Part shown: in pieces, positions 6,584-15,146 of the stretch | How positions within the stretch are numbered: the stretch's first letter is position 1 | Layout of the letters: each line of letters starts with the position of its first letter | Position numbers and translations under genes: made by a program | The notes under the pieces: generated by a model | The model's database searches: none | The model's input: only the letters and a program-made list of their open reading frames with translations | What the model was told of the DNA's origin: nothing | NCBI GenBank assembly: GCA_910574015.1 | Contig: CAJSYQ010000017.1 | Location: 17,698-73,162, forward strand | Direction of reading: 5' to 3' | DNA length: 55,465 nucleotides | From: Eubacteriaceae bacterium | Lineage (GTDB): Bacteria; Bacillota; Clostridia; Lachnospirales; Lachnospiraceae

Positions 6584-7549
6584 ATGCCCTATGCAATCCT
6601 GCGTTTCCAGAAACGCAAGGTAGGCGGCGTTGCGGCTTGTGAACGCCACAACGAGCGGAAGAAAGAAGCCTATAAAAGCAACCCAGATATTGATATGGAA
6701 CGCTCCAAGAATAACTATCATCTTGTGAAGCCGCCCCGCTACACCTACAAGAAAGAGATAAACCAAATGGTAAAAGAAGCGGGCTGTAAGGTAAGGAAAG
6801 ACAGCGTGATGATGGTGGAAACACTCATCACCGCTTCGCCAGAATTTATGAACAGCTTACCGCCCGAAGAACAAAAAGCCTATTTCCAGACGGCTCTTGA
6901 CTTCATTTCAGAGCGTGTGGGAAAGAAAAATATCCTTTCCGCAGTCGTCCACATGGACGAGAGGACGCCCCATATGCACCTATGCTTTGTGCCGCTTACG
7001 CCCGACAACAAGCTGTCAGCGAAGTCCATTTTAGGCAACCAGAAATCCCTATCCGAATGGCAGACCGCCTACCATGAGCGGATGTCCGCACGGTGGGGCG
7101 AATTGGAAAGAGGTCAATCCTCAATGGAAACGAAGCGGAAACACATCCCCACATGGCTCTATAAGTTGGGCGGCAGGCTGGATAAACAGTATGCGGAAAT
7201 CGTGTCTGCCCTCTCCGACATCAACGCCTTTAATGCGGGCAAGAAAAGGGATAAGGCGTTAGAACTGCTCTCCGCATGGCTTCCAGACGTGGAGAAATTC
7301 TCTAAGGAAATCGGCAAACAGCAGGCGTATATCGACAGCTTGAAAGAGAGAATCGGGCAGGAATCCGACTATGCGGGGCGTATGCGTGATGAAAAGTACG
7401 AGCAGGAACTAAAGGTACAGAAAGCCAACCAGAGGATATTTGAATTGCAGAGAACCAACGAGCAGATGGGGCGGTTGCTCTCCAAAATCCCGCCAGAGAT
7501 ATTAGAAGAATTGCAGAAAGGCAATCGGAACAGAGCGAAAGAAAGGTAG
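6584..7549 (+). CDS. MobV/Pre-family relaxase (IME1)
   Basis: The 321-residue plasmid mobilization/recombination enzyme nicks oriT and leads the strand into the recipient. The start at ATG 6584 is chosen because AAGGAGG ends 9 bases upstream and the conserved N-terminus PYAILRFQK follows at once. The hallmark motif III, HMDERTPHMHL, lies at about residues 122-132 and binds the metal ion. The C-terminal third is a predicted coiled coil (residues about 235-305). The 200 bases upstream hold the predicted oriT. It is shorter than pMV158 MobM but has the complete catalytic domain. The ParB-like gene begins 9 bases after its stop. Confidence 0.9.
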   Translation: MPYAILRFQKRKVGGVAACERHNERKKEAYKSNPDIDMERSKNNYHLVKPPRYTYKKEINQMVKEAGCKVRKDSVMMVETLITASPEFMNSLPPEEQKAYFQTALDFISERVGKKNILSAVVHMDERTPHMHLCFVPLTPDNKLSAKSILGNQKSLSEWQTAYHERMSARWGELERGQSSMETKRKHIPTWLYKLGGRLDKQYAEIVSALSDINAFNAGKKRDKALELLSAWLPDVEKFSKEIGKQQAYIDSLKERIGQESDYAGRMRDEKYEQELKVQKANQRIFELQRTNEQMGRLLSKIPPEILEELQKGNRNRAKER

Positions 7550-7557
7550 GAACGTGA

Positions 7558-8412
7558 ATGAAGAAACAGGATTTTAAGGTATTAAAGACCGCAGATTTGT
7601 ACCCGTTTCCCGACAACCCATTTCATGTGGTGGAGGACGAAATGCTGTCAGAATTAGCGGAAAGCATCAAAGAGTTTGGCATTGTAACGCCGATAATCAC
7701 ACGCCCGAAAGAGGACGGGAGCGGCTATGAAATCATTGCGGGACAGCGGCGTGTCCGTGCTTCCGAGCTTGCAGGGATAAACACAATCCCCGCTTTTGTC
7801 CTGCCCTTAGACCGTGACCGAGCCATCATCACTCTTGTGGACAGCAATCTCCAAAGAGAAAATATCCTGCCATCGGAGCGGGCGTTCGCCTACAAGATGA
7901 AGTCCGAAGCCATGAAGCGGCAGGGCTTCCGCACAGACTTAACCTCGTCACAAGTTGGGACGAAGTTGCGGACGGATGATAAAGTGGCGCAGGGCTTCGG
8001 CGTTGGCAGGATGACCGTGCAGAGATTTATCCGATTGACGGAACTGATACCGCCGGTTTTGCAGATGGTGGACGGGGGGAAAATCGCCCTCACGCCTGCG
8101 GTGGAACTGTCCTTTTTGAAGAAAGGCGAGCAGGAAAACCTATTCGCCACGATGGAAAGCGAGGAAGCAACGCCCTCACTCTCACAGGCACAGCGGACGA
8201 AAACCTTGAGCCAGAGCGGGCGGCTTGACATGGACGCCATCTTTGCGATTATGACGGAGGAAAAGGGAAACCAGAAAGAAACCGTGAAAATCGGCATGGA
8301 GCGGTTAAAGAAATACTTCCCAAAAGGCACAACGCCGAAGCAGATGGAGGACACCATCATCAAACTTTTGGAGCGTGAATTGCAGAGGAAACGGGGCAGG
8401 GACAGCCGCTAA
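7558..8412 (+). CDS. ParB-like protein (IME1)
   Basis: The 284-residue protein has a ParB/Spo0J N-terminal domain (residues about 8-110), with the IIAGQRRVRASELAG box and the VDSNLQRENILPSERAFAYK region. A central helix-turn-helix follows (VGRMTVQRFIRLTELIPPV). It is probably a sequence-specific DNA-binding protein for stability or for control of the mobilization operon. No ParA partner is present. A homologue occurs in IME2 at 39324-40220 in an equivalent position. It is encoded 9 bases after the relaxase, so the two are likely co-transcribed. Tn4451-type elements carry a comparable gene. Confidence 0.85.
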   Translation: MKKQDFKVLKTADLYPFPDNPFHVVEDEMLSELAESIKEFGIVTPIITRPKEDGSGYEIIAGQRRVRASELAGINTIPAFVLPLDRDRAIITLVDSNLQRENILPSERAFAYKMKSEAMKRQGFRTDLTSSQVGTKLRTDDKVAQGFGVGRMTVQRFIRLTELIPPVLQMVDGGKIALTPAVELSFLKKGEQENLFATMESEEATPSLSQAQRTKTLSQSGRLDMDAIFAIMTEEKGNQKETVKIGMERLKKYFPKGTTPKQMEDTIIKLLERELQRKRGRDSR

Positions 8413-8492
8413 TCTTCTCTTTTCGGGAGGTAAATATAAAAAGCATTGTGAGAAAAAAGACAGCCAAATAAGACAGAGAGTTGAGGTAGGAA

Positions 8493-8723
8493 ATGAAAGA
8501 AATCCAGTACAAGATTGTAAAGGAAATCGCCGTATTATCTACGAGCGACAGCAGCTATACAAAGGAAATCAATTTAATCTCATGGAACGGGAAAGAGCCA
8601 AAGTATGATGTCCGCAGCTTTTCCCCTAACCGTGAGAAGTGCGGAAAGGGAATTACGTTGACCGCTGATGAAGCGGCGGCTCTCCTTAAAGCATTGCAGG
8701 AAGAATTGAACAGCAGGGATTGA
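8493..8723 (+). CDS. YdbC/PC4-like single-stranded DNA-binding protein
   Basis: The 76-residue protein has the compact beta-sheet plus C-terminal helix pattern of the YdbC/PC4 family (ISWNGKEPKYDVRSFSPNRE, GKGITLTADEAAALLKAL). Such proteins bind single-stranded DNA and are frequent in ICEs and IMEs, where they may protect transferred strands. The ATG at 8493 is preceded by GAGGTAGGAA. It lies between the ParB-like gene and the small TnpW-like gene on the same strand. The function is inferred from the fold pattern only. Confidence 0.7.
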   Translation: MKEIQYKIVKEIAVLSTSDSSYTKEINLISWNGKEPKYDVRSFSPNREKCGKGITLTADEAAALLKALQEELNSRD

Positions 8724-8794
8724 TTGTGTCTGATTGGCAGGGTTGGGACGTTTCCAGACGCTCCCCTGCCCTGTCTGGAAAGGAAGATTTGAAT

Positions 8795-8986
8795 ATGGGC
8801 GAGGATAAGACAGCAAATAAAAAGAGAAAGCGTATTGTGGCAGGACAGCCAGTGCAGATGATTGTCAGCCGTGAATATGTCGGCACACAGACCGTTGCCG
8901 AAGCGTTCATCCCGATTATCTCCGAGGACATCCGAAAGAGCATTACGGGAAATGACACCTTCGACAATGACGGTTTATCCGCTTAG
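8795..8986 (+). CDS. Small TnpW-like accessory protein
   Basis: The 63-residue protein starts at ATG 8795 behind AAAGGAAG. After a basic N-terminus (KKRKR) it reads IVAGQPVQMIVSREYVGTQT, then VAEAFIPIIS. Small proteins of this kind sit directly upstream of large serine recombinases in Tn4451-related elements and are sometimes called transposon-encoded TnpW-family proteins. A role as a recombination directionality or accessory factor is plausible by position but unproven. The recombinase starts 55 bases later. Confidence 0.55.
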   Translation: MGEDKTANKKRKRIVAGQPVQMIVSREYVGTQTVAEAFIPIISEDIRKSITGNDTFDNDGLSA

Positions 8987-9040
8987 AATGTACGCAATGG
9001 AACATGAAACCTATTAGAGCAAAGACGGAGGTTTAACAGT

Positions 9041-10972
9041 ATGGCAGGGATAAAAATGGGGAATCAGATTTATGAAGTCGGCATTTACTGCCGCTTGTCA
9101 AAGGACGATGGCACGGAAAACGAGAGTGCGAGCATTGCCACGCAGAAATCCATCCTTACGGATTATGTGAAAAAGCAGGGCTGGCACTTAGCAAAAACGT
9201 ATGTGGACGACGGTTATTCTGGTACGAATTTCCAAAGACCGAGCTTCCAGAACATGATTAAGGACATTGAAAACGGGCTGATAAACTGCGTGATTACGAA
9301 AGATTTATCGAGATTGGGGAGGAATTATCTTGACTGCGGGCTGTATCTGGAAGTCTTTTTCCCAGAGCATAATGTGAGGTATATAGCGGTCAATGACGGC
9401 GTGGACACGCTCAATAAATCGGCGATGGACATCACGCCATTCCGCAATATTCTGAATGAAATGTATTCTGCCGATGTGTCAGTCAAGATAAAATCGGCGT
9501 ACCGTGCGAGGTTTCAGCAGGGGAAATTCATGGGGACGTATGCACCCTACGGCTATATCAAAGACCCTGCCGACCACAACCATCTGCTGATAGATGATAA
9601 GGTGGCGCACGTTGTAAGGGAGATATTTGACCTTGCGCTTGCGGGAAACGGAATCTCCAAAATCCGCAAGCACATCAATAAACAGCACGTTTTACGCCCT
9701 GCCGCTTATGCGGCGGAGCAGGGGGCGGTAGGCTATGAGAGATACTTTGAGGACAACGAAGAAAACCGTTATATCTGGAGTGAGAACAGCTTGAGGAATA
9801 TTTTAAGAAGCCCTATCTATGCAGGAAACCTTGCAGGCTACAAGCGGATTGCCGCCAACATGAAAAGCAAGAAAAGACCGTCCAAGCTGCCAGAAGAATG
9901 GGAAGTGATACCCGACACCCATGAGGGCATAGTCACACAAGAAGAATTTGATACTGTCCAACAGCTTATGACGAGCCGCAGACGGGAAAAGAATAAGGGT
10001 GACTTTGAGAATATTTTTTCAGGTGTTATCAAGTGTGCGGACTGCGGCTATGCTCTGCGGGCGATGAGCGCAAACAGGAGGAAACGCCCCGACATTATCG
10101 ACTGCGTACAATACACCTGTAATAATTATGGCAGGTATGGCAACGTCATGTGTACCGCACACGCCATTGAAGCGAGGGACTTATTCAACGCCGTCCTTGC
10201 CGATATTAACCGTTTTGCAGATATGGCGGTGAATGACGAGAGGGCGGTGAGGGCGATTGAGAAGCGGCTCACGGAAACAGACCAGAGCAAGGCAAAGGCA
10301 ATGGAGAAAGAACGGAAGAAGCTGAACAAACGCCTTGCGGAGCTTGACAGGCTGTTTTCCTCTCTCTATGAGGATAAGGTCATGGAGCGTATCACTGAGC
10401 GGAATTTTGAGATGATGTCGGGGAAATACCAGAAAGAACAGCTTGAAATCGAAGCAAGACTGAAAGAAGTAACGGAAACGATTAACGAAAGCTACGAGAA
10501 ATCGCAGGGAATCCGTGACTTCCTCTCCCTTATCCGCAACTATCAAGGTTTGAAAGAACTGGACGCAACAGTGATAAATGCACTGATAGACAAGATACTT
10601 GTTTCGGAGCGTGAAAAATCGGCAGACGGAACAGTGAAGCAGGAAATCAAGATTTACTATAAATTCATCGGCTTTGTCGGTGAATTACATATCACACCCA
10701 CAAAGCGGTGGACAGCATTAAAGCCTAAGAATTGTACAGTGTGCGGTGTTGAATACGTCCCCCGCTCCGCAATATCGAAGTATTGTCCAGAGTGCAGGGG
10801 AAAGATAAGAAAGGCTCAAGGGACAGAAACGAAACGTAGGAGCAGAGAACGAAACAGACAGGTATGTATTGAACTGTCCGCAAAAAATGACCGACTGATT
10901 TGGAACAGCGTCAAGGCAGGCTCGAAAGGCAGGGCAATATGTTCCCAGAGGTTGAAGTTTACCGCTATGTGA
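9041..10972 (+). CDS. Large serine recombinase of IME1 (3' end reads into snf2)
   Basis: The 643-residue protein contains the resolvase catalytic domain (YCRLSKDD with nucleophile Ser at about residue 20; KDLSRLGRNY), a recombinase domain, a zinc ribbon (CADCGY with CNNYGRYGNVMC), a long coiled coil (about residues 410-490) and a C-terminal Cys cluster (CTVCG with YCPECRG) typical of the DUF4368 tail. It integrates and excises IME1. The start at 9041 has GGAGGTTTAACAGT before it. The last 25 or so residues are encoded by host ICE sequence: the frame crosses the junction near 10891 and continues out of phase with snf2 until a chance stop. The original end is therefore not known. Confidence 0.9.
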   Translation: MAGIKMGNQIYEVGIYCRLSKDDGTENESASIATQKSILTDYVKKQGWHLAKTYVDDGYSGTNFQRPSFQNMIKDIENGLINCVITKDLSRLGRNYLDCGLYLEVFFPEHNVRYIAVNDGVDTLNKSAMDITPFRNILNEMYSADVSVKIKSAYRARFQQGKFMGTYAPYGYIKDPADHNHLLIDDKVAHVVREIFDLALAGNGISKIRKHINKQHVLRPAAYAAEQGAVGYERYFEDNEENRYIWSENSLRNILRSPIYAGNLAGYKRIAANMKSKKRPSKLPEEWEVIPDTHEGIVTQEEFDTVQQLMTSRRREKNKGDFENIFSGVIKCADCGYALRAMSANRRKRPDIIDCVQYTCNNYGRYGNVMCTAHAIEARDLFNAVLADINRFADMAVNDERAVRAIEKRLTETDQSKAKAMEKERKKLNKRLAELDRLFSSLYEDKVMERITERNFEMMSGKYQKEQLEIEARLKEVTETINESYEKSQGIRDFLSLIRNYQGLKELDATVINALIDKILVSEREKSADGTVKQEIKIYYKFIGFVGELHITPTKRWTALKPKNCTVCGVEYVPRSAISKYCPECRGKIRKAQGTETKRRSRERNRQVCIELSAKNDRLIWNSVKAGSKGRAICSQRLKFTAM

Positions 10973-11838
10973 CGGAACAGACTTTTGATGCCTACCTCTT
11001 TCAGTTGGTGGAGGGAAAGCAGAAATTTATCAGCCAGATAATGACGAGCAAAAGCCCCGTCCGTTCTGCCGAGGACGTGGACGAAGTGGCTCTCTCCTTT
11101 GCGGAGGTCAAAATGCTTGCCACAGGCGACGAGCGTTTCAAGGAAAAAATGGATTTGGATATGCAGGTGGCGAAGCTGAAAGTCTTGAAGCAGAGCTATC
11201 TTTCCGAGCATTACGACCTTGAGGACAGGATACTGAAGCACTACCCGCAGGAGATTAAAGACTATGAGGAACGCATTACGGCCTATGGGAATGATGTGGA
11301 GATTGCCAGTCAGCATAAGCCGCAGGGGGAGGATAAGTTCTGCCCCATGACCTTAAAAGGCGTGACCTACAAAGAAAAAGCGGATGCAGGCGAGATGCTT
11401 CTTGCCATCTGTAAGGAAAATCCGTTGTCACAGCCTATAGAAATTGGCAGCTACCGTGGCTTTCAGATGGAGGTTTACTATGATACCGTCAATGCCCACT
11501 ACTGTTTAAATCTCTGCGGAATGAGGAAACACAAGGTGGATTTAGGCGTGGACGCTCTGGGCAATCTGACCAGAATTGAAAATGAGATTGCCAAACTCCC
11601 TGCCAGACTGGAAGCCGCCAAGACCAGAAAGGAGGAAACCATCGCACAGCTTGAAACCGCAAAAGAGGAAGTAAAGAAACCATTTGCCTTTGAAGATGAG
11701 CTGAAAGAAAAGACGGAGCGGCTGAACGCCCTCAATATCGAACTGAATCTGAATGAAAAGGACAATGCTGTTATTGACGATGAGCCAGAGCAGAACGATG
11801 AGCAGCCAGAGAAAAAAAGCACAGACAGAGAGAGGTAA
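10891..11838 (+). pseudogene. 3' part of Snf2-type helicase gene of the ICE
   Basis: In the frame of TTG 10900 the sequence opens with codons for PTDLEQRQGRLERQGN, which is helicase motif VI, and continues about 313 residues to the stop at 11836-11838. The downstream text (MFPEVEVYRYVTEQTFDAYL, then QIMTSKSPVRSAEDVDE) is the conserved C-terminal region of the very large Snf2 helicase/methylase proteins encoded by Tn5252/Tn1549-type ICEs. It ends in a coiled coil and an acidic tail. A TGA lies in frame just upstream, and everything before motif VI is missing from this window. The cause is integration of IME1. A TTG start at 10900 is only formal; no functional helicase can be made from this piece. 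Confidence 0.85.
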
Positions 11839-11843
11839 AATCC

Positions 11844-11881
11844 AGTTTGCACATTTGTATTGAGGATTTCTGGGCAGTATA
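11844..11881 (+). promoter_or_regulatory. TTTGCACAT-box promoter A
   Basis: TTTGCACAT (11844-11852) is followed directly by -35 TTGTAT (11853-11858), a 17-base spacer and -10 TATAAT (11876-11881). The same architecture occurs at 30529 and 49876. It drives the gene at 11919. Confidence 0.65.
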
Positions 11882-11918
11882 ATAAGTGACGATAAGAAAA
11901 AGTCGGAGGTGAGGAACA

Positions 11919-12248
11919 ATGTCTGATGCATTCAGATTTGAAACTTTTGTAGACGTCCACAGCAATATCTTTAATGAATACCTTGGCTCTGTCATAGCAA
12001 AGCTGTCCAGAGAAAATGAGGATTACCGTGCCATAAGAGCTGAAATTGAGAGCCTTTATGAGAAATATCCGAAAGTCTTAGGCGTGTTTGACACGGAAAC
12101 ATCGGCGGAACTGACCGAGGAGGAATGTGCCACACTGATTAAAGTGATGGGGCTTAGAAACAAACTTACGGATATGGAGATGCAGTCGGTTTACTTCCGT
12201 GGCTGCTATGACAGCGTAGGGTATCTGAAAAAAGCAGGGATTTTATAA
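11919..12248 (+). CDS. Conserved ICE accessory protein (DUF6664-like)
   Basis: The 109-residue soluble protein is mostly helical (IFNEYLGSVIAKLSRENEDY, then EIESLYEKYPKVLG) and ends YFRGCYDSVGYLKKAGIL. The pattern resembles the small DUF6664-type proteins that follow the Snf2 helicase gene in Tn1549-like ICEs. The start at 11919 has CGGAGGTGAGG upstream. It has its own promoter with the TTTGCACAT box and its own terminator, so it stays expressible despite the broken helicase gene. The function is unknown. Confidence 0.65.
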   Translation: MSDAFRFETFVDVHSNIFNEYLGSVIAKLSRENEDYRAIRAEIESLYEKYPKVLGVFDTETSAELTEEECATLIKVMGLRNKLTDMEMQSVYFRGCYDSVGYLKKAGIL

Positions 12249-12263
12249 TGGACTGACCGAGGA

Positions 12264-12300
12264 AAAGGCGGTGTCGGCGTGAGTGCTGATGCCGTCTTTT
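12264..12300 (+). terminator. Intrinsic terminator
   Basis: AAAGGCGGTGTCGGC pairs with GCTGATGCCGTCTTT (a few mismatches and wobbles) around a GTGAGT loop and ends in TTTT. It follows the gene at 11919. Confidence 0.75.
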
Positions 12301-12354
12301 ACATAGCTGAATGAACATATAAGTTTATGCAGTAAAGGACAGTAACTGGATTTC

Positions 12355-12383
12355 TTGAAAAGTTCATAATCTGGGAGTATAAT
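12355..12383 (+). promoter_or_regulatory. Sigma-A-type promoter
   Basis: TTGAAA (12355-12360), a 17-base spacer and TATAAT (12378-12383) precede the gene at 12423. No TTTGCACAT box is present. Confidence 0.6.
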
Positions 12384-12422
12384 AAAAAACACATATTTGT
12401 ATTGTTAGGAGATAGCCATAAT

Positions 12423-13094
12423 ATGAAAAATAAGTTTGGAAACAAGGCGGTAAGTTCAGCGAGCATTATTGGCGGAGATGATAAACCCACTGCTTTTTTT
12501 ATAGTAGGAAAAAGTGATTTAAAACGGACGCTCAAGCAGAATATCCAAAAATTTCTTTATGATGTGAGAAAAAAGCGGATTGTCAAATCGTTAAAAGCAA
12601 ATCCACATTCTATGGAGCAGGTAGCTGATTATATTATGAATGAATTAGGATTCTTGGAGGTTGATAAGTCAGAACCAGAATATAAAACAGAATATTCTCA
12701 AATGAGGGCATCTTTCATTATGCAGTATAAGCCTGAATTGCTTGGAGATTTGGAGGAAGCTCCAAAACTTGAGAATCATGAGGAAGAAACTATAAAACTT
12801 TTTATGGAGCAGATAGAGCAAAGGCAGAAAGCAGCAGAAGATATTCCGCCAGATATTTTTGATATTGATTTACACATGTATAAAAAGGACGATGTAAATA
12901 ATCAATCAAAAATAATAGTTGAAAAGAATTATGGCTATATTGGCGGTTCAGCATCTGGCTCAAAAAATGGGTTTATGAAAGAGTTTGACAAAACATTCAG
13001 AAAAGTTTATCAATATTATGGCGTTACCCAAAAGGATATTGATAACAATACAAAGAGATACATAGAGCTTGTAAAAACACTTGCCAGAAGATAG
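12423..13094 (+). CDS. Unknown protein with an IIGGADGPT-like N-terminus
   Basis: The 223-residue protein starts at ATG 12423, with TTAGGAG upstream. Near the N-terminus it has SSASIIGGDDKPTAFFIVGK, which resembles the IIGGADGPT signature of sodium-pumping decarboxylase beta subunits. Nothing else fits that membrane family: the protein is soluble and highly charged. Small clostridial proteins with this signature are often annotated as decarboxylase subunits by this motif alone. The C-terminal third has a second conserved-looking block (YGYIGGSASGSKNGFMKEFD). It lies in an accessory insert between the helicase tail and the DUF3848 gene. The function is unknown. Confidence 0.6.
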   Translation: MKNKFGNKAVSSASIIGGDDKPTAFFIVGKSDLKRTLKQNIQKFLYDVRKKRIVKSLKANPHSMEQVADYIMNELGFLEVDKSEPEYKTEYSQMRASFIMQYKPELLGDLEEAPKLENHEEETIKLFMEQIEQRQKAAEDIPPDIFDIDLHMYKKDDVNNQSKIIVEKNYGYIGGSASGSKNGFMKEFDKTFRKVYQYYGVTQKDIDNNTKRYIELVKTLARR

Positions 13095-13194
13095 CGGCAT
13101 TGGCATATGGCAGAGTTTTCAACCGTATTTTTATCAGTGTTCTATATAGCTGCATGGAGATAAAGCAAATGTGTATCATAAGAGAGGTGTATTG

Positions 13195-13614
13195 ATGAAA
13201 GAGTATATTACAAAGCGGGTACATGAATTGTACTGGAAAGAAGATATAAATTGTGCAAGGACAGCACTTGTCTGTTTGAGCGAATTATTTGAAATTGCCA
13301 TTGAGCCGCAAACAATCTGGTCTACGGTTGGATTGCATGGTGCGGGTGGATATAGGGCACAGTGCGGTTTGGTTGAAGGCTCGCTTATGTTTATAGGAAT
13401 TTATCTTCACACGATAGGGAAAACAGAAGATGAAATTGTATCTGCCTGCTATAATTTTGCGTCTGCCTTTGATAGAGAATTTGGTTCATTAAGATGTTTT
13501 GAGTTACGTCCTACGGGTTTTTCAGAGAATGACCCACCACATATGTGTGAAAATTTGACTTGTGATGGGATTGGATTTACCTATCAATATATTTTAGGAA
13601 TCACAAAGCAGTAG
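13195..13614 (+). CDS. C_GCAxxG_C_C-family redox-type protein
   Basis: The 139-residue protein starts at ATG 13195 with AGAGAGGTG upstream. Cys residues are spread as in the C_GCAxxG_C_C family: CARTALVCL near the N-terminus, GYRAQCGLVEGSLMFIG in the middle, then single Cys residues near residues 85 and 100 and CENLTCDG near the end. The family is thought to include redox-active or metal-binding proteins, often carried by mobile elements. It follows the IIGGADGPT-like gene by 100 bases and may be co-transcribed with it. No partner reductase is seen nearby. Confidence 0.65.
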   Translation: MKEYITKRVHELYWKEDINCARTALVCLSELFEIAIEPQTIWSTVGLHGAGGYRAQCGLVEGSLMFIGIYLHTIGKTEDEIVSACYNFASAFDREFGSLRCFELRPTGFSENDPPHMCENLTCDGIGFTYQYILGITKQ

Positions 13615-13667
13615 ACAGCTTTTTGTTTGCGACCGACTTTCAATTACAATTTTATAATATTATACAT

Positions 13668-13712
13668 AGCCGGGAGGTTTTTATTTACGAAAATCTCTCG
13701 GCTTATTTTATT
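13668..13712 (+). terminator. Intrinsic terminator
   Basis: AGCCGGGAGGTTTT pairs with AAAATCTCTCGGCT (two wobbles), followed by TATTTTATTTT. It closes the accessory insert before the transfer operon. Confidence 0.75.
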
Positions 13713-13729
13713 TTCAAGGAGGTGAGTGA

Positions 13730-14077
13730 TTGAATTACCAAGAGTACAGACAGTCCCTTAATCAAAAACTGGCTGAAAAAGTACAGCGTGAGCTTGCCGA
13801 TTTCCGTGAGGACATCCTAAGCAAAAGCCCGCAGGAGATTTACGATGCTGCATATCAGATTATCTTGAAGAATGATATTGCGGAGTGCTTTTCAAAAGCG
13901 GAGTATTCCCCGCAGGCGGCAAAAGCCCTTATGAAATCCCCGAATCTTTTGCAGGATATTTATGAGGAATGGCTTGAAAAGGACGATTCCCATATGGAAG
14001 ATTTACGCCAGACTATTGCTGATTTTAAGTCGTATATGGTTAAGACGGAAAAAATTTTATCTGGGAAAGAAAGGTGA
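13730..14077 (+). CDS. DUF3848-type protein
   Basis: The 115-residue protein starts at TTG 13730; AAGGAGGTGAGTGA directly upstream decides this start. The protein is helical, with the DUF3848 signature of a region around LSKSPQEIYDAAYQIILKND and a later AAKALMKSPNLLQDIYEEWL. The family is restricted to ICEs and plasmids of Clostridia and is found next to the DUF3991/TOPRIM gene, as here. It is the first gene of the long transfer operon. The biochemical role is unknown. Confidence 0.75.
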   Translation: MNYQEYRQSLNQKLAEKVQRELADFREDILSKSPQEIYDAAYQIILKNDIAECFSKAEYSPQAAKALMKSPNLLQDIYEEWLEKDDSHMEDLRQTIADFKSYMVKTEKILSGKER

Positions 14078-14084
14078 TTGCCCA

Positions 14085-15074
14085 TTGAGAAGCAGCAGAC
14101 CCTATGTGCAGATTGATCCAGACGTGCTTGAGCGGGCAAGGCAGATAGACCTGCTTTCTTATCTTCGGGCTTATGAGCTGAGCAATCTTGTCAAGGTCAA
14201 AGGCACAACAAACGTGTACTGTACCGCCGAGCATGACAGTTTAAAGATTTCCAACGGCAAGTGGTACTGGTGGTCGAGGGGCTTCGGCGGCTATTCTGCC
14301 CTTGATTATCTGATGAAAGTTAAGGAATACGGCTTTGTGGAAGCCGTGGAAATCCTCACGGGGCAGACGATGGCGGACTGGAAACCACCGCCCCCTGCCG
14401 TGAAAAAGGACGAGCCAAAGGTGTTGCTCCTGCCGCCGAAGAACAAAAATTGCGACAGGGTGACGGAGTATCTTTTCGGGCGTGGCATTGATTATAAGCT
14501 TATCCAAGAGTGCATTTCCGAGGGGATTATCTTTGAGAGTGCCGACTACCACAATGCCGTTTTTATCGGAAAAGATGAAAGTGGAACGCCGAAATATGCC
14601 GCCTGTCGTGGCACAGTCAGCAGCTTCAAGCGTGACGCATCGGGCAGTGACAAACGGTATTCGTTTCGGCTTCTGGCGGGAGAGCCGTGTTCTTCGGTGC
14701 ATTTATTTGAAGCCGCCATTGATTTATTGTCCTATGCCACCTATTTAAAGTGTGAGGGGAAAGATTATAAAGCGGAAAACCTGCTCTCTTTGTCGGGCGT
14801 GTATCAGCCAAAGAAAGAGATAAAAGACAGCAAAATCCCCGTTGCCCTCACGACTTTTTTGAAAGCAAACCCACAAATTAAAACTATATTTCTGCATCTG
14901 GATAAGGATAAGGCAGGTCGGTTATGTACCGCCGCCTTGAAAGAATTATTGCAGAAAGACTACCGAATCGTTGATGAACCGCCGCCAGTCGGCAAGGACT
15001 TCAACGATTTTTTAATGTCCTATCTGGGGATTGCAAGGCAGAAACAGAGCCGTGAAAGGGGGGATGCCCGTTGA
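14085..15074 (+). CDS. DUF3991/TOPRIM protein
   Basis: The 329-residue protein starts at TTG 14085, with AAAGGTG upstream and RSSRPYVQIDPDVLERARQI following. Residues about 60-115 form a primase-like zinc-finger-related region with WYWWSRGFGGYSALDYLMKV. The C-terminal TOPRIM domain has the acidic strand TIFLHLDKDKAGRLC (DxD-type metal site) and PPPVGKDFNDFL. Such proteins are thought to act as primase-like factors on the transferred strand in ICE conjugation. It is 7 bases downstream of the DUF3848 gene and on the same transcript. Confidence 0.85.
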   Translation: MRSSRPYVQIDPDVLERARQIDLLSYLRAYELSNLVKVKGTTNVYCTAEHDSLKISNGKWYWWSRGFGGYSALDYLMKVKEYGFVEAVEILTGQTMADWKPPPPAVKKDEPKVLLLPPKNKNCDRVTEYLFGRGIDYKLIQECISEGIIFESADYHNAVFIGKDESGTPKYAACRGTVSSFKRDASGSDKRYSFRLLAGEPCSSVHLFEAAIDLLSYATYLKCEGKDYKAENLLSLSGVYQPKKEIKDSKIPVALTTFLKANPQIKTIFLHLDKDKAGRLCTAALKELLQKDYRIVDEPPPVGKDFNDFLMSYLGIARQKQSRERGDAR

Positions 15075-15146
15075 TTGTCGGATGATTTTTTCTAAAAACA
15101 GCCAGACAGAGAAGAAAAATATGCAAAGAAAGAGAGGAATTTGCCA

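Larger units (their letters stand above)
1..10890. mobile_element. IME1, integrated in the snf2 gene of the ICE (left end not seen)
   Basis: The element has MobV oriT, MobV relaxase, RepA-like ATPase, ParB-like, YdbC-like and serine recombinase genes, but no mating-pair genes, so it is mobilizable rather than self-transmissible. The right end is set by the junction with snf2 near 10885-10895. No snf2 sequence is seen to the left, so the left end must lie beyond position 1 or have been deleted. Whether the kinase and IS at 1-2690 belong to IME1 is uncertain. Confidence 0.6.
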
